The notes below the pieces were generated by a model, which did not search any database, had not been told where the DNA came from, and worked only from the letters and a program-made list of their open reading frames with translations. From Candidatus Eisenbacteria bacterium (GTDB lineage: Bacteria > Eisenbacteria > RBG-16-71-46), in contig JABFRW010000010.1 of NCBI GenBank assembly GCA_013140805.1, positions 1 to 56,996 of the forward strand: 56,996 nucleotides of DNA. The letters run 5' to 3'. Made by a program: the position numbers and the translations under genes. This document shows positions 26,172-40,528 of this stretch, in pieces. Each line of letters opens with the position of its first letter. The first letter of the stretch is position 1.

Positions 26172-27659
26172 CTAATGGGTCTTAACGGGAAGCTTCCGAA
26201 GCGCGTCCAGCACCACCTCCATCGCCCGACAGTCATCCTCGTTGTAGTCGAGGATTCGCTGGAGCTCGGCAGGGTCACCGCTCTTCAGCCAAGCTTGGAA
26301 CCACTCAATACTCGCGGCCCCTGATGGATGCCTGTCGCGCCACGAAAACCCGAGGTGTTTCGCCACTGACTTGATCGAGTAGTCGCGCGTAGGCCAGATC
26401 GTGTGTGGTCGGATCGCGCCGTGATAGAGATCAAACGCACGAGGTGTCGACAGGAGCGCCTGCGCCTCGTCGGCGGTGGCGACATCAGGGTAGCGCTCCC
26501 CCAGCCCACGCCAAGTCACACGCTCGTACGGCGCATAGTGAACGATCGGCGCGGTGGGCAGCGAGCGGACGAAGTCGACTGCACTGGCGAACGCGCTTCG
26601 CTCTTCCGCTCGAGTTGCGTCGGCCGCGTGAAACTCGACGAAACGTTTACCCGCCACGTCCACCACCCAGAATCCGTGGAGGTAGCAGAAATCGAGCATC
26701 GGGTCGGTCTCGACGTCGAAGTAGAGGATCGTCTCGCCGAATGGGAGTTCCAACTCCGTGACCGAGTAGGGGTGAGCTGCAGGGTCCAATTGAAGTCGGG
26801 CCCGCGCCTGCCATCTCAGTGCCTGCCCCACCCCGATGCCCTTGAGCACTTCAGACTCAGCCGCTGCGATCGCCGTGAGGTCAGCCGCGGCGAAGGCGCG
26901 AATGTTTGGAAAGCGCCTGCCGAGCCTGTCGCGCCGGCTACGGCCGACTTCAGGAATGAGCGAAAGATCGCCCACTTCCTCGGCCTTACGAGAACAAGCG
27001 GACATCCAGTGACACATCTTGCAGTCGCCACAAAGTGCCGGGGTCGTCTTCTCGACTCCATTGGCAATTCCGCGAGCGAGCTCGAGATGACTCTGGTACG
27101 CGTCCCACCATGTCCCCGGAGTCTTCGGGCTCTGCTGCAGCTCGAAGTCGTACGAGACTTCGCGTGACTCGACGTCCCAAACGAATGCCCGCCGTGCAAC
27201 GGACCAGCCCAGCCGTTCCAGGAGGTCGGTGTAGAGCCCAAGCTGAACGGCGTAGTGAAGCTTGAGCCGGCCTCCATCGCCCTCATCACCGCCCTCCAAG
27301 CCCCGCCCGCTCTTGATGTCGCCCGCGATGTAGCGATCGCCCTCTCGACGAAGCAGATCTGGTTCGCCCAAGAGGTCGTCTGACTCCAGCCGCCCGCCGA
27401 TGATGAGAGGCACGCCTTCGCGCATGGCCGTGAGCGTCGCGCGAACCCGAGCCTCGTCATTGCCAGCTCGCAGGTTCAGCGGCTCAGGACGAAGCGCCTC
27501 GACTACTGATGACTCAAAGGCGCTGCCGCGCTCCCAGAGCAATTCGACGAATGCGTTCGGCGGATCCTTCTCGATGGGGTCCGAGAACATGTCGCGTTCA
27601 ACCCGATGAGGGCAGAGGACCAGGTTGTAGAGCAACGAGGCCGTGATTCGATGCTGCAT
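26172..27659 (-). CDS. TM0106-type RecB-like putative nuclease
   Basis: A 495-residue, two-part nuclease. The N-terminal half is a Cas4/RecB-like PD-(D/E)XK domain: GGRLESDDLLGEPDLLRREG, then AGDIKSGRG. It includes four Cys that could hold an Fe-S cluster (LVLCPHRVERD near the start and LCGDCKMCHWMSAC later). The C-terminal half is a YprB-like RNase H-fold exonuclease: ILYFDVETDPM, IVHYAPYERV and LDYNEDDCRAM give the acidic residues. Start ATG 27659 is 5 nt after the stop of the GIY-YIG gene, so the two are cotranscribed. A repair or defence role is inferred from the island context. Confidence 0.85.
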   Translation of the reverse strand: MQHRITASLLYNLVLCPHRVERDMFSDPIEKDPPNAFVELLWERGSAFESSVVEALRPEPLNLRAGNDEARVRATLTAMREGVPLIIGGRLESDDLLGEPDLLRREGDRYIAGDIKSGRGLEGGDEGDGGRLKLHYAVQLGLYTDLLERLGWSVARRAFVWDVESREVSYDFELQQSPKTPGTWWDAYQSHLELARGIANGVEKTTPALCGDCKMCHWMSACSRKAEEVGDLSLIPEVGRSRRDRLGRRFPNIRAFAAADLTAIAAAESEVLKGIGVGQALRWQARARLQLDPAAHPYSVTELELPFGETILYFDVETDPMLDFCYLHGFWVVDVAGKRFVEFHAADATRAEERSAFASAVDFVRSLPTAPIVHYAPYERVTWRGLGERYPDVATADEAQALLSTPRAFDLYHGAIRPHTIWPTRDYSIKSVAKHLGFSWRDRHPSGAASIEWFQAWLKSGDPAELQRILDYNEDDCRAMEVVLDALRKLPVKTH

Positions 27660-27664
27660 GTCGC

Positions 27665-28513
27665 TCAGTCGCTGCTTCCTTCCCGCAATTCCTTCAGCGT
27701 TCGACCGTCGGTCGTCATCCATGCATCGAGTCCGTTCCACGAGCAGCCGAGTAACACGCCAGCAGCTGTGGACGGCGAAGAGAAAACGTAATCCGTCGAA
27801 AGGACCCACTTTTCGCCGCGGGCTTGAAGCGCTCCATTTCGAAGCAGCTCATCGCGAAGCTCGATTAGAGATGCTGGACAGGACGGCGCCACATCGCTGG
27901 TGGCTCCGGAGTCGGCGAACACAACGAAACCGCTCGCCGTCTCCGCACCTTCGGCCTGAATCCCGCGTCCCTTCAAGAACAGCCGCTGCGCTTTCGCAAC
28001 CTTGGGAGCGCCGACCTCAATCTGGGTGTACCCAATCGCAGGCAAGCAGAGCCGGACGTCATCGAGGAACGCCTCGACTTCGGCGACCTCCGCTTCCGAC
28101 ATCGATGGGGGCTGCGGCGTATTGCCGTTCTCCAGCTCGCAGCGCTTCGCCTTGTCCGCGAGTTGCACGAGCCGCGCTTCGAGCATCTGCACCTGCGCCT
28201 TGTTGAGCGGGTCGCCCTTGCTGGTGAAGACGACAGCGTGCGTCCAGAAATCCTTCGCACGCGCGTGACTCTCGAGCCTCGGCCTCACGGGGTCGCCTTC
28301 GCCGATGTACAGCCGGCTCATCGGGCCGCGCTCCGATTCGCCGACTAGCAGGTAGACGCCGGCGCGATCCAGTTCTGCGCGGGCCTTGGCCTCCGAGAAA
28401 AGCGCTCGCGGAACCACGAGACCGTGCCCGGTCCAGTTGGTCTTTTCGACGATGCGCAGCCCCGCAGGATCACCGCTCGGCAGGAAGATTCGGAGCGAGA
28501 ACGCTCTACTCAC
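27665..28513 (-). CDS. GIY-YIG nuclease with DUF4357 domain
   Basis: A 282-residue protein. Residues ~45-150 form a GIY-YIG-like domain (RAGVYLLVGESERGPMSRLY, then IGEGDPVRPRLESH and KAQVQMLEARLV, which supplies the catalytic Glu). The C-terminal ~60 residues (CPASLIELRDELLRNGAL, LGCSWNGLDAWMTTDG) match DUF4357, a domain often found on restriction-type nucleases. It starts within the last 8 nt of the small exported protein gene and is followed 5 nt later by the RecB-like nuclease, forming a three-gene unit. Confidence 0.8.
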   Translation of the reverse strand: MSRAFSLRIFLPSGDPAGLRIVEKTNWTGHGLVVPRALFSEAKARAELDRAGVYLLVGESERGPMSRLYIGEGDPVRPRLESHARAKDFWTHAVVFTSKGDPLNKAQVQMLEARLVQLADKAKRCELENGNTPQPPSMSEAEVAEVEAFLDDVRLCLPAIGYTQIEVGAPKVAKAQRLFLKGRGIQAEGAETASGFVVFADSGATSDVAPSCPASLIELRDELLRNGALQARGEKWVLSTDYVFSSPSTAAGVLLGCSWNGLDAWMTTDGRTLKELREGSSD

Positions 28514-28775
28514 AGTTGCTCCCCCCGCATCGTTTGCATGGTTCGTATCCGGCTGCGACCGCGACGGCCCGCTTCATGGGCCGTCGGCTCTGCCGTAGGT
28601 ACCCGCACTCGGACTGATGGTACTTGGCGCCGGTTCTTGTCACCCAGACGGTGCACTCTTTGGTGGCGAGTCGCGTCGGAGCCATGAAGTTGGAAGGCGA
28701 GCGAGACGCGAATGGAGTCGATGTGACTCCGACGAGCGAGCCGATCAGCAGGCAGGCAATCAGCAGCCCTCTCAT
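28506..28775 (-). CDS. small exported Cys-containing protein
   Basis: An 89-residue protein with a signal peptide (RGLLIACLLIGSLVGVTSTP) and a short conserved body: VWVTRTGAKYHQSECGYLRQ, then GYEPCKRCGG. The pattern T-x-T-G-x-K-Y-H-x-x-x-C-x-x-L ... C-K-x-C is seen in short extracellular domains next to, or fused with, nucleases. The spaced Cys and His could bind zinc. Start 28775 has GAGGAAG upstream. It overlaps the GIY-YIG gene by 8 nt, an odd pairing of an exported protein with a cytoplasmic nuclease. Confidence 0.7.
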   Translation of the reverse strand: MRGLLIACLLIGSLVGVTSTPFASRSPSNFMAPTRLATKECTVWVTRTGAKYHQSECGYLRQSRRPMKRAVAVAAGYEPCKRCGGSNCE

Positions 28776-28996
28776 GGGGGCTTCCTCGCGTGTGGGTCGC
28801 GTGGCGACGGGCGTGGATCCGCGCGTCCGTCCAGCAAGTAACTCGCCACGAAGTCGCCGTCGAAGTGCGCGGGGCATGGCACCCTGAGAAGTTCGCCACG
28901 ACGATCTCGCAATGAGTTATCGGCGATCACTCGCGGCGGCGGCACTTCTTTCCGTAAGGCGCAGGCAACACTTTCGCGGGGGCCCGCCTGCAGCCG

Positions 28997-29941
28997 CTAG
29001 CCCCTGAACCGCTCCGCCAGGTGCCACTCCAGCCACTCCGCGTTCGGCTGCTCGTGAAGCGCGGCGGGCAGCCGGATCTCCTGGTCATGCAGCGGGTAGT
29101 AGCTACGCCCGTTCGAATAGTCGCTCCGCAGCCGATCGCTCACCACGAAGCGATAGTCGGGCGTCACGCCGACGTAGCCCTTGTCGAAGAGTCGGTGTAT
29201 GTCGCTGCGAAGCAGCAGACCGTTCGCGACCTCGTGCGCGCCTCCGTCGCCGTAGGGCCGAATGTGCGCGGCCTCGAGCGCGGGCAGCGAATGCTCCCCC
29301 GTGACCGCGCATGCACGCTCGTAAGCACCGGTGACCGACAGGCGAAAGATCCCCTGGCCGAGACGCGGGCGAATGAGCACGGGTTCGCCGTATCGATCGG
29401 CTGGCGTTTGCTGCTGGCGTTCGCGATCGGCGATGTGTCCATGCCGAGCGCCAGCCGCGAGGCATTCCGCCCAAACGCGAGCGCCTTCGCCCGATTCGAG
29501 GTCGTATGACTTCCCCTGCACGGCATTCTCGGGCCAGCCCTCGGGCGGGCGGATCCACGAGTCGCGCGGCAGGAAGACTGGCTGCGCCAGCATGAGGCAG
29601 CCGATGTCGTAGTCGCCCGCGTTAGCGGTTGAGCCGCCGCGATCGCGGCGCAGACTTTCAATGCGCGCCCGCATGTCGGCGAAGCTCGCGGCGCCGTTCT
29701 TCAGCTCGAAGGCGTCCCAGGCGAGCCATGCCGGCAGCACATCGTGTTTGGCGAACAGTCCCCAGCCCACGATCCAGCCACCGTGCTGCTTGCGGAGCTT
29801 GAAGATCGCGGGCATGCCTGGCTTGAGCTGCTGAGGCGTGCGCGTGTCGCTCGGCCGCCAGAAGTTGACCTCGTCGAGGTCGGGCTGGCGACTGAGGAAC
29901 TGGAACCAGTCGTGGTCGGTGACGAGGATGACGCCGCGCAT
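28997..29941 (-). CDS. HNH endonuclease (restriction-type)
   Basis: A 314-residue protein. The C-terminal HNH domain (about 215-275) reads CAVTGEHSLPALEAAHIRPY, then GGAHEVANGLLLRSDIHRLF, with the His-Asn-His residues in order. The N-terminal part (LVTDHDWFQFLSRQPDLDEV, FWRPSDTRTPQQLKPGMPAI) resembles the EVE/ASCH-like modified-base-reading folds seen in modification-dependent HNH nucleases; that link is tentative. Start ATG 29941 is preferred over 29980. It lies between the nuclease trio and the hsdR end of the restriction operon. Confidence 0.8.
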   Translation of the reverse strand: MRGVILVTDHDWFQFLSRQPDLDEVNFWRPSDTRTPQQLKPGMPAIFKLRKQHGGWIVGWGLFAKHDVLPAWLAWDAFELKNGAASFADMRARIESLRRDRGGSTANAGDYDIGCLMLAQPVFLPRDSWIRPPEGWPENAVQGKSYDLESGEGARVWAECLAAGARHGHIADRERQQQTPADRYGEPVLIRPRLGQGIFRLSVTGAYERACAVTGEHSLPALEAAHIRPYGDGGAHEVANGLLLRSDIHRLFDKGYVGVTPDYRFVVSDRLRSDYSNGRSYYPLHDQEIRLPAALHEQPNAEWLEWHLAERFRG

Positions 29942-30022
29942 TGTGCCTGGAAGCCTAGTCCGAGCGACTCGTGGCGGCATGCAACAAAGCGGCCTGGCTC
30001 GCGGCTTGTCGATGGGAGTGCC

Positions 30023-33165
<3,143 letters not shown>

Positions 33166-33169
<4 letters not shown>

Positions 33170-36100
33170 CCTTCACCTTCAATGATTGACCAAACGCGGT
33201 GATAGCTTTCGCCTCGGTCGCCAAGCGCGGTTCGCCACGTGCTCACATTCGACGCCCGAAGCTTGGCTCGCACGTCGTTCAGGGGTTCAGACGCGCCAAC
33301 CCCCAACGACTTGGCCAGTGGCGCGGCAGCCGAGCGCGGTACACCCAGAAGCCGCAGGGCAACGGCCTCGTCCGAGTTCACGCCGTAGTAGACGCGTGCT
33401 GGCAGATTGCGAAGAACGCGCTGGTCGTCCGCGGACATCCCGTCGAAGGAGTCGCCGAGCGTAAGCGATTGCAGGGCGGACAGGCCCCACGAGGCCGTCT
33501 GCGTGAGCCGACCGAAGACACTTCTGCAGCAGCGGGTCATCGCCGCAACCGGATCTCGGTCGCCCGTGCTTTCCTCGTCTTCACCCGACTTCGTCGAAAA
33601 GTACGTCGTCGCCATTTCGGTGAGCGGGCGTCCCTGCACCCAGTCGCAGATGATCCGTGCGAGCATGTCGCCGTCCGGCTGCTCGCCGCCCGTAACCTCC
33701 TTGAGCGGCTCCCGCAGTTCGGGCACCTGAAGCAAGACTCCCATCATGCGCCGGAGGTCGTCGCGGCGAGTGCCGAACAGCTCGGGTGACCACACCTCGC
33801 TTGTCAGGTTCGCCTCGTTCACGCGGACCAGCGTGTTGCTAACGGACTCCCATGAGAAACCGGTCGCGTCGACGAGCTTCAGTGGCTTGCCCTTGATGCG
33901 CTCCGCATAGTTGTAGACGCCCTGCACTAAGCGGTCGGCCCAGCCCTTGTGGCTCTTGCGTAGCGCCTGAAAACCAAGAGTTCCGCGAAGGACCTGCTCG
34001 ACTTCTGCGGCGAAGCGCTCGTGGTTCCCAATCTGCCGATAGGTGTGCGCGAGGTACTGCACAAACGACGACCATCCCGGCTGGTAGGAAAGCGTCTCGA
34101 GTTGGAGCAGCTTTCCTTCAGCATCGGCGCGCTGAACCATCTCAATCAGCGTTGAGTTCAGAGCGCCGACAGACCGGCCGATGAACTCCTTAAGCTTCTC
34201 CGCCTTGGCGTCATTGTGCCCGGCAAGCGCAACGATGCCGAGGTCGCCTTGGTCGACGCGCCCGGCACGTCCCGCGATGTTCCAGAAATCCTCCGGCGGC
34301 ATGTCTTGTCCATACGGATATTGGTGGCTCGCGAAGACGACACCGGAGACGGGAAAGTTCACGCCCTGAGCAATTGTCGTGGTCGCGACAAGCACGCGCA
34401 GTTTCGACTGCTCCGTCAGCCACTCAACAAGCGTTCTTGTGTCTTCGGAGAGTCCGGAATGGTGAACACCAACCCCGTACTCGAGCAGCGATGCGAGGGG
34501 GAAATCCTGCCCCATCTCATCGACAAGGAACCGCTGAATGTGCGTGAGGTCGGCGCCGCCAACGTCGGAGTGATCTCCCTCAACCTTGAACGCCGCGGCA
34601 ACTCCCCAGCTGTTTCGGGGCTTATCGACAAGAACGATCACCGTCCCACGCCGCTGCAGGATTTGCGCGGTTGCCGCCGCCAACTTTCCCGGTGAGGTTG
34701 AAACCTCAGACCACGACAGCCCCAGCGGGCGCCGATCCCCAACGTCCAGTGCCTCTGGCACGTCGATGGTGTTCCGCGTCGTGTGCTGAGTAACAAGCCG
34801 CACCCCGAAGTCACCGCGCCTCTGGCCCTTCTGGGGTCGAGCGATAGCGATCACGCGATCATTGGGACTCCAGTCAACGCCGAGTTCTATGCTGTTGTTG
34901 CTGTCGGGAGCCAGCCACCGCGCTATCTCAGCGGCGTTTTGGATGAACGGCGTGAGCATCAGGAATTGCGCGTGTCGACACTCCCGGTTGATCGTGGCAA
35001 GCAGGAGCTCCAACTTCAGGCCGCGCGCTTGGGATGCGAGCCCGTGTGCCTCGTCCACGACCACAAGAGTCAACGGCCGACCTATCTTTTCTTCCCAGCC
35101 ACCACGAAGCATGAGGTCGAGCTTCTCTGGCGTCGTAACGAGGATGCGAAACTGCCGTTCGGCATCAGTGTCGGTCAACATTCCGGCTTCGAGCCCATCA
35201 ATCTCGAGCGCTGGGCTCACCTTCTCTACGATGCTGCCGAGGGTGGCCAAGTCCCGTCGAAGGCGAAGTGTGAGCTGGTTGACGAGTGCGCGGGTCGGCG
35301 CGAGGTAAGCGACCCAACCGCGCTCCTGGTCGAACTGGTTGAGCGCTTGGAGAATGCGGAACTCCGCGATGAACGTCTTTCCGCTCGACGTCGGAAGGCT
35401 CACGACGACGGAGCGATGAGCCGAGCCGAGCAGGCCCTTCTCGCGCAAAGTGCGACGCTGCGGCGGGAGCATTTCGAAGATCGGCTGCTTCCGATCGCGC
35501 GAAGTCAACGACTCCACGAATCTCGTTACGCGGCTATTCACCGCCCGGGTCACAGTCCAGATGCTGTTATCGACGAGGGCCCGAGCGGTTCGAGCGAGCA
35601 GACGAGCCAGAGATTCGCGCTCCATGAGTTGGCCACGCCCGGCAGCACCGATAGCGCGGTCAAACTGCGCCTCAAGCTGTTCCCGCACGTCGAAGTGACC
35701 GTCCACCGAGCCCTGAGTGAGAAAGATGCTGAGAATCTCGGCCGCCTTCGCGAGGTGGTACTCCGAGATGAGCTCCCACGCGGGCCGCGCGTCCTTTCGC
35801 GTTTCAGCCTGGACGAGGAATTCTGGTTCGTGCTCGAGCTGGTTGGTACGTAATGCAGCCACACGCTGCTGCACCAAGTCCAGATCCCCCCAACCGTGCT
35901 TTCGGAAGAGCCGCAACCAGATGTCGAGGATGCAAGCCCAGACGCGGATGCCCCAGTCTTCCGAGTCCAGCGGGAGTTGCGGCAGGTCTTCTTCGATGAG
36001 AAGACGCCGAACGTCGGCCCCACGGTCGCCGAGTACGCCGAGGCAACCGAGGCGCACGAGCCATTCCGCCGCATCAATGGGCGCCCGGGGACACGCCAAC

Positions 36101-36342
36101 GCGCGTGCAACTTGGAAGGCATCCGTGGCAGCGGATTGAAGGACCTCGGTGTTGTCTCCGTCGAGCAGCTCAAAGACGCGCAGTTCAAGGCCGTTCGCTA
36201 CGAAGCGAAGCTGGTCGTCCGGAAACTCTCCGGCACCTTCAACCCCGAGCGCGCTGCGAAGGCGCCGCCGGCCAGCCTCTTCGACGGCCTTACGGACCTT
36301 CTCGGCACCGAGGGACTGAATGATCCAGGAGTCGGCGGTCAC
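33166..36342 (-). CDS. Ski2-like SF2 helicase, HamB-like
   Basis: A 1058-residue protein. A ~300-residue helical N-terminal region precedes the helicase core: Walker [10 protein letters not shown] at about 315-323, [14 protein letters not shown] box VVVDEAHGL at 430-433, [12 protein letters not shown] and [14 protein letters not shown] (motif VI, about 690-700). The Q-G-V-N-F-P and G-R-A-G-R motifs are those of Ski2/Brr2-type helicases. It follows a DUF1837/HamA-like nuclease with a GTGA overlap, the same gene order as Hachiman (hamA-hamB). Start GTG 36342 is supported by GGAGGAGG upstream. Helicase activity is near certain; HamB identity is inference. Confidence 0.75.
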
Positions 36343-37136
36343 GATGCCTCCTCCTTCAACAGCTTCGGCCACTCCGCGATGGGGATCGGCAGATACCAAG
36401 CGATCAGCTCGATCCGCGTCGGCTTGCTGAGCTTCTTCGACAGCGCCTGCCCGCGGCTCTTCAGATCGAACTCGCTTGGCGCGGTGTCGCGTATCAGGAT
36501 GCCAACGAGCAGCAGCTCCTTGCCCTCAGACTTGAGGTAGCGGCCCACCGCCTTCTCGTACAGGTCGCGGTACGGCTCAGACTGGCATCGTGAATGAAGC
36601 CACTTCAGGAGGGCGTGCTGAATGTCGAGGCGCGTAGCGCTTTGCTCGAGCTGCCACGCCATCCCACTGCCACCGTACATCACGTTGGGCGGGGTGTTGG
36701 CATCTGATGATGTCTTCACTTCGCCAAACAGGAGCAGGACGGAATCGCCCTCTCCGTAGAAACCGACGAGGTCGCTCCCCGGAAGACTCGCTCTCGGCGT
36801 GCGCCTGTCCCGGACGGTGTTCCAGGGCCAGTGGACCTTGCGGCCCGAGTCCTGCCGAAGCGCGCATTCCGCGAGCGCTTCCCCCACCTCCCAGCCTTCG
36901 GGCTCCGGCACTGCATTCAACAGGTGCTCGACGAACCCCGTCGCCATACCGGTCGTCGCAAGCCCGCGGAGGTCGGACTCGAACGTTGAGGCAACATCGG
37001 CAACACGCGGGCGCACTACCTCTTGCACGAAGCGTTCGAACTGCTTCGCGTCGGCAACGTGGCGTCCTTCCCAGCTCGCCGACGTGGCGCGCCCCGCGTA
37101 GCAGATCGCGGAGCTGAGCGTCGCAGTGCCTGTCAT
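36339..37136 (-). CDS. DUF1837/HamA-like PD-(D/E)XK nuclease
   Basis: A 265-residue protein. The core motif is SLPGSDLVGFYGE, then LLLFGEVKTSS, giving Asp122, Glu139 and Lys141 as a PD-(D/E)XK active site. Glu86 (VGEALAECAL) could be the upstream acidic residue. This matches the HamA/AbpA type (DUF1837) nuclease that partners a Ski2-like helicase in Hachiman and AbpAB. Its ATG overlaps the hsdS stop by 4 nt and its stop overlaps the helicase GTG by 4 nt. Family assignment is from motifs and gene pairing only. Confidence 0.65.
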   Translation of the reverse strand: MTGTATLSSAICYAGRATSASWEGRHVADAKQFERFVQEVVRPRVADVASTFESDLRGLATTGMATGFVEHLLNAVPEPEGWEVGEALAECALRQDSGRKVHWPWNTVRDRRTPRASLPGSDLVGFYGEGDSVLLLFGEVKTSSDANTPPNVMYGGSGMAWQLEQSATRLDIQHALLKWLHSRCQSEPYRDLYEKAVGRYLKSEGKELLLVGILIRDTAPSEFDLKSRGQALSKKLSKPTRIELIAWYLPIPIAEWPKLLKEEAS

Positions 37137-38426
37137 GCCACGCCCGCTGGAACGAATCGCTCGGTGTCCTTCACCCGTAGCTCGCCCGAGATGAGCTTGG
37201 GCAGCAGCGTGTCGCGCAGGGCGGCGAGGGTGCGGGAGTCGCGCTTGCCCGCGACGATGCGCTCATACCATGGCTGACAGTGCGCGTTGAAAGCAGCCAG
37301 CACTTCATCGGACGGCACAACCCCCACAAAGCGATCGATGTCGCCCTTGCCCAGGTGGATCACCGTAGTCGCCGTTTCGGTCGCCTCAATATGTGCCAGT
37401 GGCTCGATAATGCTGTTCCGGACAAAGGCGGCTGATGCACTTCCCTTTGGAACGAACACACACACTCGCTGGTTCAGCCAAGCCTCTGCACCGCCCCACA
37501 GGTAGGCACGAAACTCGCCGTCCATGCCGACAACGACATCACCTGGGCGAACCACGTAGCCCTTCGGGTGCACCTCGGGCGTCCATACGCCAGGGCTCTC
37601 GTCCGCAAGGTCTCGAATGCGAATCAGTGGTTTACCAAGTCCCTCGGTGTTGAACTGCGACGAAGCGAACGGCGCGCCGTAAACAACATCGGCGATCTTG
37701 TAGATCGTCCCAACTTCCCACCCCGTCGGAATCTCCCCCAGCTCCGAGTCCTCGAAGGAATCCGGGAAGAGGTCGGCGAGGGGCTTGGGGAGGCCGGGGT
37801 CGCGGCCTTCGGCCTTGGCGCGGACGGGGTCGAAGTCCACGAACCACGACTTGAAGAGCGCGCGCGCCATCGCCTCCAGCGTCTCGTTCATCCGCCGGTT
37901 CAGTTCGATCTTGTCGTCCAGCGTGCCGAGGAATTGGGCGATGGCACGTTGTTCCTCAACCGGCGGAAACGGCAAGCGCAATGACTTGATCAGAACGCCG
38001 CTCAGGTTCTGCTGCGCTGCGCCCGTTGCGAGGCTCTTGAGCTGCGAACGAACCTGAAGCAACTGAAAGTAGAGGAATCGGTAGTCGGCTTCTGCCGGGT
38101 TCACGATCAGTGCGCTGCATGCCTGATTGCACGTCATCGGGCGTCGCAGAATTCCAAGCTGGCCCACGGTGGCGCCGTACATCGCAACTAGGACGGTGTG
38201 CGCCGGAAGCACCTTCGCTGACGATGACGCCACCGCTTCTTCAGTAATGTGCTCTTCGGTGTCATCAATCCACTTGTCCTGCAACTCCTGCGTCTTGACC
38301 CATGGCCACGTGCCGTCGGCGTAGTAGGCTGGTTCGCGTCGGCTGGGTGTGCCGCCACTCGTCACGCGAACGCAGATATCTTCGACCGACCTGATCTGCC
38401 AGTCCGCCGGCGCAATCGCGCAGAGC

Positions 38427-38437
<11 letters not shown>
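37133..38437 (-). CDS. hsdS: type I restriction enzyme specificity subunit
   Basis: A 434-residue protein with two target-recognition domains separated by conserved helices. The first starts [20 protein letters not shown] and ends in [20 protein letters not shown]. The second starts [20 protein letters not shown] and ends [20 protein letters not shown] then LPKLISGEL. It sets the DNA target of both methylation and cleavage. Start ATG 38437 has AAGGGAG upstream and overlaps the end of hsdM by 11 nt. It is followed by the HamA-like gene, not directly by hsdR. Confidence 0.92.
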
Positions 38438-40013
<1,576 letters not shown>

Positions 40014-40373
40014 GAAGTTGGCGGCCTCGTGGGGAGCCGCGCTCAATGCGTCGCGAGCTCGAGATTGGTCAACAGTGCCCGAAGGAGTGAAGCGGGTTGG
40101 GAAACCTGATCGAACGCATGCGGGGTTTCAAGTCGCGACTCTAGCCTGTCAGTCACTCGTCACGACGTATGGATCGCGGCGAAGCCCGAGGTCGCATGTG
40201 TCGCACTCGGCGACAGATCAGCGAAACGTGTCGCACGAATCGCGATTTCGCGACACGTTAGCGCCGAGAATCAGCCCCGTCCAATTCTGCAACGCCACGC
40301 GCCCTCATCTATACGCGTTGCCGCCTCGACTGTCTGACGGACTGTCGGAGGCACTACCGCATCGGTAGCTAAG
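40014..40373. other. hsd operon upstream region, no gene
   Basis: A 360-bp gap with no credible gene. It should carry the promoter of the leftward hsdM operon and contains a cluster of GTGTCGC/GCGACAC half-sites (see 40225-40259). AT-richer bases appear near 40370-40395 (TTAAGGATTCTTTCTTT). Confidence 0.45.
40225..40259. promoter_or_regulatory. 10-bp inverted repeat upstream of the hsd operon
   Basis: AACGTGTCGC (40225-40234) and GCGACACGTT (40250-40259) are exact reverse complements with a 15-bp spacer. A looser second pair of the same half-site (TGTCGC at about 40199, CGACA at 40211) lies just beside it. The spacing of about one and a half to two helical turns suits a dimeric regulator, but no regulator gene is adjacent. 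Confidence 0.4.
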
Positions 40374-40520
40374 CTAGTTAAGGATTCTTTCTTTCGCGTC
40401 GCCGCTATTAAAGCTTCGCCCCTCCCCCTGCATCACCATCCCGGTCGGCGCGATCGCCGCCAGAGAGAGCGCCCCGAGCATCAGCAAGCTCGAGTTGAAA
40501 ACCAGCCACGCCCACTGCAT
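40374..40520 (-). CDS. possible small membrane-like peptide
   Basis: A 48-codon frame starting MQWAWLVFNSSLLMLGALSL, 8 bp after the stop of the pRiA4b-like gene. One hydrophobic segment, no recognised family, no ribosome site. It may be a fragment. Confidence 0.2.
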   Translation of the reverse strand: MQWAWLVFNSSLLMLGALSLAAIAPTGMVMQGEGRSFNSGDAKERILN

Positions 40521-40528
40521 GGCCGCGA

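Noticed and set aside
36339-37136. HamA-like gene as an hsdS fragment or antirestriction protein
   Set aside because: It has its own complete PD-(D/E)XK motif set, no target-recognition domain features, and full coupling to the helicase.
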